The notes beneath the pieces were generated by a model. It did no database searches, had not been told where the DNA came from, and saw nothing but the letters and a program-made list of their open reading frames with translations. From assembly GCA_028712375.1 (NCBI GenBank), contig JAQTQG010000016.1:1-33632 (forward strand): 33,632 nt of DNA. The letters run 5' to 3'. Shown here one piece after another: positions 16,875-24,993 of the stretch. Every line of letters starts with the position of its first letter. Position 1 is the first letter of the stretch. Origin of the DNA: Candidatus Omnitrophota bacterium. GTDB lineage: Bacteria; Omnitrophota; Gorgyraeia; Gygaellales; Profunditerraquicolaceae. The position numbers were made by a program, and so were the translations under genes.

Positions 16875-18628
16875 TGTTTATTTTTTGCATCCAAAAGATT
16901 AATATACTCATTGCACGGACAGGTTTCCGCTTCACAAGGTTTCGGTGAATCCAAAAGGCGGAACTCTTCATCAAAAAAGCTGCCGATTATTTTATCGGCC
17001 AACGGGCCGCAGCGGATAACCTTGCCATCAGCCTGAATAACAGCATATTTATGACCGGCATTACATAATTTACCTTTTGGGCTTTGCCCGGTTAGATGAT
17101 AAGTAATCCTATCGATATCCCCTAAAAAAGGCCGGATCATTTCACGGTCATCCTGGCTGTAACTATCGGGATAACGCCGGCCTTCATATTCCCCCCAAAA
17201 GGCTGCTAACGCAAAATTAATGCCTGCGCTTTCAAACCGGCTCTTCACCGCGTTAATTTGTTTCATCTGCGGCGGATAAGCCAAATAGCATACCCCTGCC
17301 TTAAAACCTGCCTTTTTTAAAAGTTGAGTCTTTTTTATATAAGTATCTAAAGTAGAAAACAAGGGATGGAAATTAAGATCCAGGATAACCTTTTGCGGAT
17401 CGATTTCCCTGACAAATGTTTCAATGTCCCCGGACATATTTGTGGTAATCTTTACAGAATGGATTTGGGATAACTGTTTAACCAAAGGTATGAAGTTCGG
17501 GTAAAGAAACGGTTCGCCTCCGGTGATCGCAATATGGCATTTGCCATACAGTCCATAAATACGTTTCCAATGCCGCATCCACTCTTCAACCGGCAAATAC
17601 ACATTACGCTTGCCGCCATCGACCCAGCCTTCATAAAACCAACAGTATGGGCAGCGAAAATTACATTTATAATGGCTATCCCAGGTAAAATTAATTTGAG
17701 CAGCAGCGGAGACTTGGCCGGAACCGCCGCAATCGCAGGCTTCTGCTGAATCATTATTTTCACTAACCTTTATTCTGTCTGTTGTATCTTCTGCAATAGT
17801 TTTATTTTCAACTGGCACATCATCCGAAAGAGGCAGCTCGCCTTCATCGCAAGGGCAATACTCCACAGGGCATGGCGAAGAATGCTCCAGCAGCTTAAAG
17901 TTATCATCAAAAAAATTACCTACCAGCGTACTTTCTCCCACCTGCCCGCACCTTGCCACCTTGCCATCCGGAAAAACCAGAGCAGTCTTGTGGCCAGCCT
18001 GGCATAATGACCCGTTTTTTTTCACCCGCGTAAACCAAGAATCATTGATACCGATTATTTCCCGTTCTTCAGAAGTATAATTTTCAGGGTAAACTTTACC
18101 CTGGTATTGGCCAAAAAACGGAATTATCTTAAGCGTCTCCTTAATGGCTGCGAAACTTTCCCGATAAAAATTAATTTTTCCGGTAAAAACAGGATAAGCC
18201 ACAAAATTCACACATCCATTAAACTTATGCTGGCGGATAAATAAAAGACGCCGGATAAAATCATCTAAAGTATCAAATTGCGGATGGAAAGAGACAGATA
18301 AAGAAACCTTCTGCGGATCAACCTCTTCTACAAAGCTCTTTAAATCTCCGGAAGAATTGCTGGAGATATTAATATGAAAACAAAACTCGGAAAGCTCTTT
18401 TATGATTTCGACAAAATTAGGATAGATAAAAGGCTCTCCTCCGGTAATTATCAAATAAATCGGCCCGTATTTTTTATAAACTTTACCCCAGTGTTCTTTT
18501 AGTTGCTGGGGGGATAAATATATATTCCTCTTCCTATACTCCTCCCATTTACCTGCGAAGAAACAATAGGCACAACGGTAATTACAATCATAAAGCATAT
18601 TCCAGGTAAATCGTACTGCCGGCTTCAT
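16871..18628 (-). CDS. Tandem double radical SAM protein
   Basis: 585 residues with two modules of the same kind as in the next gene. Unit 1 has Cys15-19-22 (YDCNYRCAYC), ITGGEPFIYPNF, SFHPQF, VAYPVF and C-terminal LCQAGHK, ARCGQV and PCPVEYCPCDE. Unit 2 has Cys322-326-329 (YKCNFRCPYC), ITGGEPFLYPNF, NFHPLF, LAYPPQM, LCNAGHK, IRCGPL and PCEAETCPCNEY. The linker at about 265-310 is acidic and ends in a CDCGG segment, two extra cysteines of unknown use. Both units end in the CPC-E subtype. The gene follows a 100-nt gap with GGGAG shortly before its ATG, so it may be translated independently, and it heads the three-gene module array. Confidence 0.92.
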   Translation of the reverse strand: MKPAVRFTWNMLYDCNYRCAYCFFAGKWEEYRKRNIYLSPQQLKEHWGKVYKKYGPIYLIITGGEPFIYPNFVEIIKELSEFCFHINISSNSSGDLKSFVEEVDPQKVSLSVSFHPQFDTLDDFIRRLLFIRQHKFNGCVNFVAYPVFTGKINFYRESFAAIKETLKIIPFFGQYQGKVYPENYTSEEREIIGINDSWFTRVKKNGSLCQAGHKTALVFPDGKVARCGQVGESTLVGNFFDDNFKLLEHSSPCPVEYCPCDEGELPLSDDVPVENKTIAEDTTDRIKVSENNDSAEACDCGGSGQVSAAAQINFTWDSHYKCNFRCPYCWFYEGWVDGGKRNVYLPVEEWMRHWKRIYGLYGKCHIAITGGEPFLYPNFIPLVKQLSQIHSVKITTNMSGDIETFVREIDPQKVILDLNFHPLFSTLDTYIKKTQLLKKAGFKAGVCYLAYPPQMKQINAVKSRFESAGINFALAAFWGEYEGRRYPDSYSQDDREMIRPFLGDIDRITYHLTGQSPKGKLCNAGHKYAVIQADGKVIRCGPLADKIIGSFFDEEFRLLDSPKPCEAETCPCNEYINLLDAKNKQ

Positions 18629-18634
18629 CTAAAA

Positions 18635-18696
18635 ACTCCCTTAGCGATAATTTATGCTTGCTACGCTTACTCTAAATCAATGCCTAAATTACAGTG
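18635..18696 (-). pseudogene. Possible remnant of a SPASM C-terminus in a gap
   Basis: In the 100-nt gap between two radical SAM genes, one minus-strand frame without a start codon reads SGIKNLKDCYHCNLGIDLE and then TAA. The C-x2-C after GIKN resembles the end of the 942-2042 protein (GIKNTCVNCTKIG). It could be the tail of a deleted radical SAM gene. The match is short and may be chance. Confidence 0.25.
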
Positions 18697-18728
18697 ATAG
18701 CAATCTTTCAAATTTTTGATGCCACTGA

Positions 18729-20702
18729 TCAAAAATTATCCGCCCACAGAATATCCACCTCTTCCCTTGCACCGGATGCAAAAAGTACATGAGAACGAAA
18801 ATCATTCACGCAAGCGGGATTAACAGCCCAACAATAATTAAAACAACCTTTATTTAAAGCAGCTTCTGCCCTGAAATTTTGATAATAAGAGCTATTCCAA
18901 ACATCCATAAACGGTTTTTCCCGGAGATTATCATGGCCTGCCCCCAAATCACAGGTAAGCACATCCCCATTGCCATTAATTGTCATTTGCTCCCAAGGCT
19001 GACGGCAAAGACTAGCCTGAGGATAACTTTTTTGCCCAAACTTAGGAGGCAAAGAAACCTCTAACCCCAGCTGCCTGCTTAAGCTTTCCGCTTTTTCCAA
19101 AATCTCATTGGTCATCTTCTGCTTAAAAAAACAAGACAGATATTTTTGGCCGGGCGCGTAAACATAAGCATACAAACAATCTACCTTATCAACTCCTAAG
19201 GCCGCGGCCAACTTTATAAAATCCGGAAGATCTTCTAAGTTTAAAGTAGAGGCAATAAATGTAAGATGGATTTTCAGGCCTCCTTTTTCTTTACCGATTT
19301 TTACTAGACGCTCCGTTCTTTTTAATATCTCCGGAAATTCCTCGCTGCGCGTTAGCAATTTATACATCCGGCTATTGGACGCATAGAGTAAAATATTAAC
19401 GGTATTTTTTACACCGTACTCCCGCCCGCAAATACCGCCCGGATAAGCAATAAAATCAATTGCCTCCGGAGTAAGGTCGAGCCCGTTAGTAAAATAAACC
19501 TTTTCTATTTCCGGAAAATTTAATTCCACACAATTAATATGCCAGCTGATCATTCTTTGTATTTCGGCTGATTTAAAAAAGTTCCCGCAGGACTTAAAAA
19601 CAATTTTTTCCGCCTGCGCAAGGTAACGCGAAATCCCACCCTCGATTTTTTGATAAAAATTATCGAAACCAAATCCTTCATTGTGTTTTCTGCCCGGGCA
19701 GAAAACACAATTTAAGCCGCAAAACCCGCCCAACTGGATAACAATTTTCCTGGGAGAAGATGCTAATTCTATTTTTCTATTCTCATATTCTATATTATTT
19801 AATAAAGAATTACCTTTAGGCAAAGCCCAATGGCCGTCAATAACCAAATCATTATTATTTTTTTTAAACACTCCCAGGTTTTCTTTAATCCCTAACCCGC
19901 CGGAAGCAGAAAACATCTCCCGAAAAGCCAAATTTAAATTTATATCATGCACCAAAACATACCCGCCTAATCTCACCTGGGGCAACGCGCACGCGCACTC
20001 CCAAATCATATTCCGGTAACCGTGGTCGGAGTCATGAAAGAAAATGTCGATAACTTCATTCTCTTTAAGTATCCCCGGCAAAACATCCCGCGAGTATCCG
20101 CTTTTTAAAATAATATGTTTTTTTAAATCTTCCGGTACAATCGCCAAAGGGGCGCACCTGCCGATAACTTTACTAAAATTGATTTTTTGTTTTCTTACGT
20201 CATTATGTTCATAAAAACTCATTGTTTTCCACTCATAATCCAAATAAGGATCAATAGTATAAAACTTGCAATTATTATTGTTTTCTTTTACAGCCAAAGC
20301 AATAAAAGAGCTGCTAAACCCGATATTGCTACCGGTTTCAATAATCACTTTGGGCTTTATAATTTTAACCAGAAGGTAGAGAAAAATAAAACTCGGGTCA
20401 TCCCAAGCCACCTCCCGGCGTAAAGCCAGAGGAAACTTTTGCTGAAATTGTTCAAGGTAAAGCTCAACAGCCGCCCAATCCCAGCCTAATTTTACGCTAT
20501 TTTCTCTAATATATTCAAATATTTCCGCCTGCTGGGAAATCAACATTTCCTGCTGATCTTTAATTTGCGCATACGCCTGCTGATCATCATTCTTCAGGTT
20601 ATCCATCCCCATTGCCACATATGTCCAGGAATCAATAACCGGGTTTTTATAATATTCTTCTAAATTCATCTGGCTGTTGTTGTCTAAAATACTTTTTGAC
20701 AT
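18729..20702 (-). CDS. Methyltransferase + radical SAM/SPASM fusion protein
   Basis: 657 residues. Residues about 60-290 form a class I methyltransferase-like domain of the Methyltransf_24/CmcI kind: VIIETGSNIGFSSSFIAL near 118-135, YTIDPY, FFHDSDHGYRNM near 220 and GGYVLVHDIN. From about 310 a radical SAM domain starts, with Cys328-332-335 (GFCGLNCVFC), the shared TLNLEDLPDFIKLAAALGVD block and the LSCFFKQ motif. A SPASM end follows (CRQPWEQM, VLTCDLG, CFNYC, CVNDFRSH). The second half is a paralogue of the C-terminal half of 20702-23482 (both end WADNF) and of 27726-28889. The fusion suggests that methylation and a radical step act on the same product. It overlaps the upstream gene by 1 nt (TAATG). 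Confidence 0.9.
   Translation of the reverse strand: MSKSILDNNSQMNLEEYYKNPVIDSWTYVAMGMDNLKNDDQQAYAQIKDQQEMLISQQAEIFEYIRENSVKLGWDWAAVELYLEQFQQKFPLALRREVAWDDPSFIFLYLLVKIIKPKVIIETGSNIGFSSSFIALAVKENNNNCKFYTIDPYLDYEWKTMSFYEHNDVRKQKINFSKVIGRCAPLAIVPEDLKKHIILKSGYSRDVLPGILKENEVIDIFFHDSDHGYRNMIWECACALPQVRLGGYVLVHDINLNLAFREMFSASGGLGIKENLGVFKKNNNDLVIDGHWALPKGNSLLNNIEYENRKIELASSPRKIVIQLGGFCGLNCVFCPGRKHNEGFGFDNFYQKIEGGISRYLAQAEKIVFKSCGNFFKSAEIQRMISWHINCVELNFPEIEKVYFTNGLDLTPEAIDFIAYPGGICGREYGVKNTVNILLYASNSRMYKLLTRSEEFPEILKRTERLVKIGKEKGGLKIHLTFIASTLNLEDLPDFIKLAAALGVDKVDCLYAYVYAPGQKYLSCFFKQKMTNEILEKAESLSRQLGLEVSLPPKFGQKSYPQASLCRQPWEQMTINGNGDVLTCDLGAGHDNLREKPFMDVWNSSYYQNFRAEAALNKGCFNYCWAVNPACVNDFRSHVLFASGAREEVDILWADNF
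19680..19711. repeat. Perfect 32-bp palindrome over a radical SAM cluster motif
   Basis: Positions 19680-19695 are the exact reverse complement of 19696-19711, with the centre at CCC/GGG; the next bases out on each side do not pair. It lies inside the methyltransferase-radical SAM gene and encodes NCVFCPGRKHN, including the second and third cluster cysteines. The transcript could form a very stable hairpin. Corresponding sites in the paralogues are not palindromic. Confidence 0.95.
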
Positions 20703-23482
20703 TAAAAATTATCCGCCCAAAAAATGTCAACATCCGAATCTTTCCTGCCCCGGCGGATTACATGCGAGCGGAAATCATTCACGCAGGACGGATTGGCCCG
20801 AAAACAATATTTAAAACAATTGCTTGAACCGTCCACCAAAGACTGCCTTAATTTTCTATAATACTGCCCATTCCAGATATCCCCGAACCAGGGGGCTTTC
20901 TCTAAGCTTTCATAGCAATCCTCCGCAGCATCACAAGGCAAAATATGCCCATTCATATCAAACATGACCTGGCTCCACGGTTCCCGGCACATATTATAAA
21001 CCGGATATTCTTTCTGGTTGAACCTCGGAGGAAGCTGAAGCCCGATATTCAAGCGCGCGGCTATTTTTTCCGCTTCATCAAATTTTTGATTAGTTAACTC
21101 CTGCTTAAAAAAACAGGAAAGATATTTTTGAGCGGGAACATAAATATAATTATAATAACAAATCACTTTGTCTACCCCAAGATTAGCGGCCAGAAAAATA
21201 AAGTTCGGTAAATCTTCGATATTTAAGGTAGTCGCCACGAAAATCAAATTAATTCCGACATTCTGTGTCTGCTTGCGCAATTCCAACAGATATTTCAGCT
21301 GGCCTAGAATTTTATGGAAATTATCCAGGCGGGTCATCACTTGATGCAGCTGGCGGTAAGAAGCATGCAGCGAAGCATGAATAGTGTAGCGGCTTTTACC
21401 GGAGGCTATTTTATGACAAATTTCCGCAGTCAACCCGGAACCGTTAGTCGAAAACATTTTTTCTACATGCGGGAAAGCGGTATCAAAATAATCTAAAATT
21501 TGGCCTGCCTGCGGCAGCAGAAGATATTCTCCTGAACCGGTTAAAACAATTTGCTGTGCGCGTTGCGGAGTATAAAATAATTTTTCTTCAAATTTTTCCC
21601 GGAAGACATCGAGGTTAAACATCTCATAGTCGTTGCCGCGTGAACAAAACGCACAACTGGCATTGCATGGCCCGGAAACCTGCAGAAAAAAAGCCTTAGG
21701 CGTAGACTTGAGATTAATTCTTTTATCATTATATTCATCATCATTAAGCGCCAAATTATCCCGCTGTTCCGCCCTCGCCAAAGCCAGGCTTTTACCTCGG
21801 CCTCCCCGGCCGAAACTATTGATAACCGTCGAAAAAGATCCTTTCACCGCGCTAATCGCATCAGCGGCTTTTTTAAGCCGGCACAATATATCGGGATTTA
21901 CCTGAAGCTGATTTACCTGATCTTTAAGATAATCATAATAACCCGACAATTTTTCGGTAATCAACCTATCCTGCGGTTCCCGCTCATAATAATTCAGGTA
22001 ATTTTCCAATGCCCGGTTAAGATCTTTCTTATATTCATAGTAATGCGCTAAATTAAACCAACGGTCAAGATCAACCGCGGTTTGTACTCCGCTGGCCACT
22101 TCAATCCCCAGCGAAGAAGCCAAAGCGCAAAATTCCTCACAACGACGCAGCCTTTCCGGATATACGTTTCTGCCATCCTGTGATTCCCAGTATAAATGAT
22201 TAGGAGAGTTCGCTAGGATGCCAAACTCCGGTTGATGCGCGTGCAAGTAACTATATTCTTCAATAGCGCAAAATGTCCGGCTGGGATAAGCCCGGTCCAG
22301 ATACCCGGCATTCCTCTTAAGAAAATCCAATGTCTTCTGAAAGTCTTCCTCCTCTTCCCCCGGAAAACCAAACATAAAGTTTGCCGTAGCCACTATCCCT
22401 GCTTCATGCGTAGCCCGGATCACGTTATCCGCATCTTCTAGGGCATATCTTTTTTTCATTAACCCCAAGACTCTCTGTGAACCAGATTCGATCCCATAAA
22501 TTAAATGTTTACAGCCTGCTTTTTTCATTTTTCTCAACAACTCCGCGGTCATCTCCTTACGGATAATCGCATTTGCTACCCAAGAAATAGTAATATCCTG
22601 GCTTAATCCCCAATCTATCATTAGATCGCAAAGTGAATTTAAGGCTTTGATGTCTCCATTAATCAACAGGTCTAAAAAATCGATATGCCCTAGTTCCGGT
22701 ACCCGCTGCTTATGGAATTTTATTTCTTCAAATATTCTTTTGCCGCTCATATGGCGGTATCCCGGCCAAAAAGCTTTTGAGCTGCAAAATACGCACTGCT
22801 GAACACATCCACGGCTTGCCAATATCGGGATATGACATTTATCATCATACTTATCCAGCGGTAAATCTGAAAAATCCATAAAGGGTAATTCATCAAGATC
22901 TTCAAGCAATGGCCTGGGAGAATTATGAAATATCTGTGCGCCAATCTGATATGATATGCCCAGGCAGCTATCCAGGGGTTTATTCTCCTGGATAAAAGAA
23001 ACCAACTCGCACAAAGTAATTTCGCCTTCGCCGATTGCCACGATATCCACAACGCCCTCAAGTAATATGCGCTGGCTCCAAGACTCCTCAAAAAACAAAG
23101 TTCCCCCAAAAACAATGACCTGGCCCGGGCGTGTTTTTTTAATTTTTTTGGCTAATTCCAGGCTGGCCAAACGCGAAGAAGTGCAAACGGAAAAACAAAT
23201 AACCTGCGGATCAAAAGCAATAATCTGTTTTAAATATTGGTCAACCAACTCTTCGTTATCAACAAAAAATTTTGCAACATTGGCCGGATCATACCAAAAA
23301 TCACTTTTTTCCCAGGCCCATAACCCTTTATGATTCTCTTTACGGTTAAGATATAGTTCAATATTTAAATCCAAAGCATGCACCTGATGTCCGCTTTTTT
23401 TTAAACAAGCGCTCAGTTGAGCCAGAGCCAATGGGGGGTCATATGTTCCCCAGACCGGACACTGAATTAAAGAAATTTTCAT
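20702..23482 (-). CDS. B12-binding radical SAM + radical SAM/SPASM fusion protein
   Basis: 926 residues with two radical SAM enzymes in one chain. Residues 1-180 form a B12-binding-type domain (MKISLIQCPVWG, DLNIELY, FGGTLFFEE, AIGEGEITL) without DxHxxG. The first cluster is Cys226-230-233 (SRGCVQQCVFC), followed by MSGKRIFEEI, YGIESGSQRVL, NFMFGFPGEEEEDF and YWESQDGRNVYPERL. A helical TPR-like linker follows at about 480-560 (NLAHYYEYKKDLNRALENYL). The second cluster is Cys606-610-613 (GPCNASCAFC), with TLNIEDLPNFIFLAANLGVD, LSCFFKQ and the SPASM tail CREPWSQV, ILPCDAA, CFKYC, CVNDFRSH. The second half is a paralogue of 27726-28889 and of the 18729 C-terminus. The gene overlaps the SGNH gene by 4 nt. 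Confidence 0.93.
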   Translation of the reverse strand: MKISLIQCPVWGTYDPPLALAQLSACLKKSGHQVHALDLNIELYLNRKENHKGLWAWEKSDFWYDPANVAKFFVDNEELVDQYLKQIIAFDPQVICFSVCTSSRLASLELAKKIKKTRPGQVIVFGGTLFFEESWSQRILLEGVVDIVAIGEGEITLCELVSFIQENKPLDSCLGISYQIGAQIFHNSPRPLLEDLDELPFMDFSDLPLDKYDDKCHIPILASRGCVQQCVFCSSKAFWPGYRHMSGKRIFEEIKFHKQRVPELGHIDFLDLLINGDIKALNSLCDLMIDWGLSQDITISWVANAIIRKEMTAELLRKMKKAGCKHLIYGIESGSQRVLGLMKKRYALEDADNVIRATHEAGIVATANFMFGFPGEEEEDFQKTLDFLKRNAGYLDRAYPSRTFCAIEEYSYLHAHQPEFGILANSPNHLYWESQDGRNVYPERLRRCEEFCALASSLGIEVASGVQTAVDLDRWFNLAHYYEYKKDLNRALENYLNYYEREPQDRLITEKLSGYYDYLKDQVNQLQVNPDILCRLKKAADAISAVKGSFSTVINSFGRGGRGKSLALARAEQRDNLALNDDEYNDKRINLKSTPKAFFLQVSGPCNASCAFCSRGNDYEMFNLDVFREKFEEKLFYTPQRAQQIVLTGSGEYLLLPQAGQILDYFDTAFPHVEKMFSTNGSGLTAEICHKIASGKSRYTIHASLHASYRQLHQVMTRLDNFHKILGQLKYLLELRKQTQNVGINLIFVATTLNIEDLPNFIFLAANLGVDKVICYYNYIYVPAQKYLSCFFKQELTNQKFDEAEKIAARLNIGLQLPPRFNQKEYPVYNMCREPWSQVMFDMNGHILPCDAAEDCYESLEKAPWFGDIWNGQYYRKLRQSLVDGSSNCFKYCFRANPSCVNDFRSHVIRRGRKDSDVDIFWADNF

Positions 23483-24939
23483 TCAATTTCTCCTAATATC
23501 TGTGTATTTAAAACCTGAAAGACTGTCTCTGCCATAATTTTGTATCCTCGAGCGTTGGGATGGTTATGATCGGAGGAAAAAAGTTCGTCGCGCTTATATT
23601 TGGTTAAAGCTTGCGAAAATGCGCGCCTGGTATCGGCAAACGGAACTTTGTACTTTGCCGCCGTTTTCGCGCGCATATTTTTCCGATTCTCCCTGGGGTA
23701 GCTTAATAAAACAATTTTAATATTGTAAGCGCGGCATAAATCTATAATTCTGCCCAGATTATATTGCAACAGTCTTTCAAAAATTTCCCTATCCTTTGCC
23801 ACCTGCTCTGCCTCAAACGCAGATTTTTTAAACTGCCGGATGAACCGGCTATGCGGCTGGAGTTTTAAGGCTTTCTCTACCATTTCTTTAGCTGAATTTT
23901 TCTGTCCTTGCGCCAGATAAATCTTGGCTAAGTAAATATAGTTACTTGTCCTTAATTGCAGATCGCCTGCCGGCGCTAACGCTAACGAGCGATTGAACGA
24001 TTCCAATGCCTGCCGGCGGTATTCATTTTTTCCCACAGCAGTGGTTTCGGAGTAAAAATAAAAATTTTCTCCCAGCTTATATATCGCTTCTGCATCCTGG
24101 GGGCTATCTTTAATATAGATCTGCAGAATATTTATCGCTGGTTCATATTTCTCCTGGTTATAATATATATCATTCAAAAGCAGACATTCTCTTCTATCCC
24201 GGGGGTCAATACCGCCGGGCATTTGCATAAGAATTTTGTCTGCGTCTCTAAATTTCTTTTCGGAATAAAGTATTTCCGCCTGTTTCAGAAAAGGCTCCTT
24301 CTCTGTACTGCGTGAACTATAATTACTCTTCATCGCCTGCTCTTTAAGCAAGCTAAAATCCTGCTTAGCGTCCATTTCTTCAAGATCCATCTCCGGCTTA
24401 AGCTTGTTTTTTAAATTTAGTGCTAGTATTTTAATAATTTTATACGTCTTGAGCTTACTCAACCATATATCCAGCCTTAAGCAAAGAGAAGCAATTCTGC
24501 TAATACCCGGGGAAGTAAATAAATAATAATCACTGTTCTCCAAAGTAGTCGCATCATTGGAACCGATTAACACGATAGCAATATCAGGATGATAAGTGTT
24601 AATATTGCGTACCAGGGTTTTTAAAACCATTGTAGAATTATTCCCGGGGATTCCCCGGTTATAAACAATGAATTTTTTACCCGGGTTATTTTCATTAAGC
24701 ATTTTCTCTAATTGGCCGGGGTATCCCTCTTTATATCCTGCCCCCATTCCAAAAGTAAAGGAATCGCCTAAACAAATAATTTTTATCCGCCGCTTCCCGG
24801 AACACCCGCTATCCTCTTTATTTCTGGCATTATGCGCCGTATAAATAACTCCGGCCAGACGGGCAGCTATCTCCACAACCAACAAGCTAATTAGGATGCT
24901 TAGGAACACTAACCGCAGTTTTTGTTTTTTTGTAATCAT
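23479..24939 (-). CDS. SGNH/GDSL-type hydrolase with inserted TPR-like repeats
   Basis: 486 residues. An N-terminal hydrophobic segment (LVFLSILISLLVVEIAARLAG) is a signal anchor, so the enzyme probably faces the cell exterior or periplasm. SGNH blocks: GDS with Ser60 (CLGDSFTFGMG), a glycine in NRGIPGNNS, IGSND for the Asn, and D457-x2-H460 in SSDHNHPNARGY near the end. Between about 215 and 375, helical TPR-like repeats (AEILYSEKKFRDADKIL, EAIYKLGENFYFYSE, IYLAKIYLAQGQKNSAKEMVEKAL) are inserted into the hydrolase fold. Family members add or remove acyl groups on glycans, lipids or proteins. In this context, acyl or acetyl editing of a surface glycan is the likeliest role. It starts 54 nt after the upstream fusion gene. 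Confidence 0.88.
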   Translation of the reverse strand: MITKKQKLRLVFLSILISLLVVEIAARLAGVIYTAHNARNKEDSGCSGKRRIKIICLGDSFTFGMGAGYKEGYPGQLEKMLNENNPGKKFIVYNRGIPGNNSTMVLKTLVRNINTYHPDIAIVLIGSNDATTLENSDYYLFTSPGISRIASLCLRLDIWLSKLKTYKIIKILALNLKNKLKPEMDLEEMDAKQDFSLLKEQAMKSNYSSRSTEKEPFLKQAEILYSEKKFRDADKILMQMPGGIDPRDRRECLLLNDIYYNQEKYEPAINILQIYIKDSPQDAEAIYKLGENFYFYSETTAVGKNEYRRQALESFNRSLALAPAGDLQLRTSNYIYLAKIYLAQGQKNSAKEMVEKALKLQPHSRFIRQFKKSAFEAEQVAKDREIFERLLQYNLGRIIDLCRAYNIKIVLLSYPRENRKNMRAKTAAKYKVPFADTRRAFSQALTKYKRDELFSSDHNHPNARGYKIMAETVFQVLNTQILGEIE

Positions 24940-24993
24940 TTTGTCCGTAGCCTAAATTATGTTTTGCAATAAAATATAATAAATAGCCGGCGG

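Noticed and set aside
18729-20702. Cephalosporin/cephamycin pathway because of the CmcI-like domain and the CmcH-like carbamoyltransferase
   Set aside because: No beta-lactam genes are present; both families are widespread in glycan and natural-product loci.
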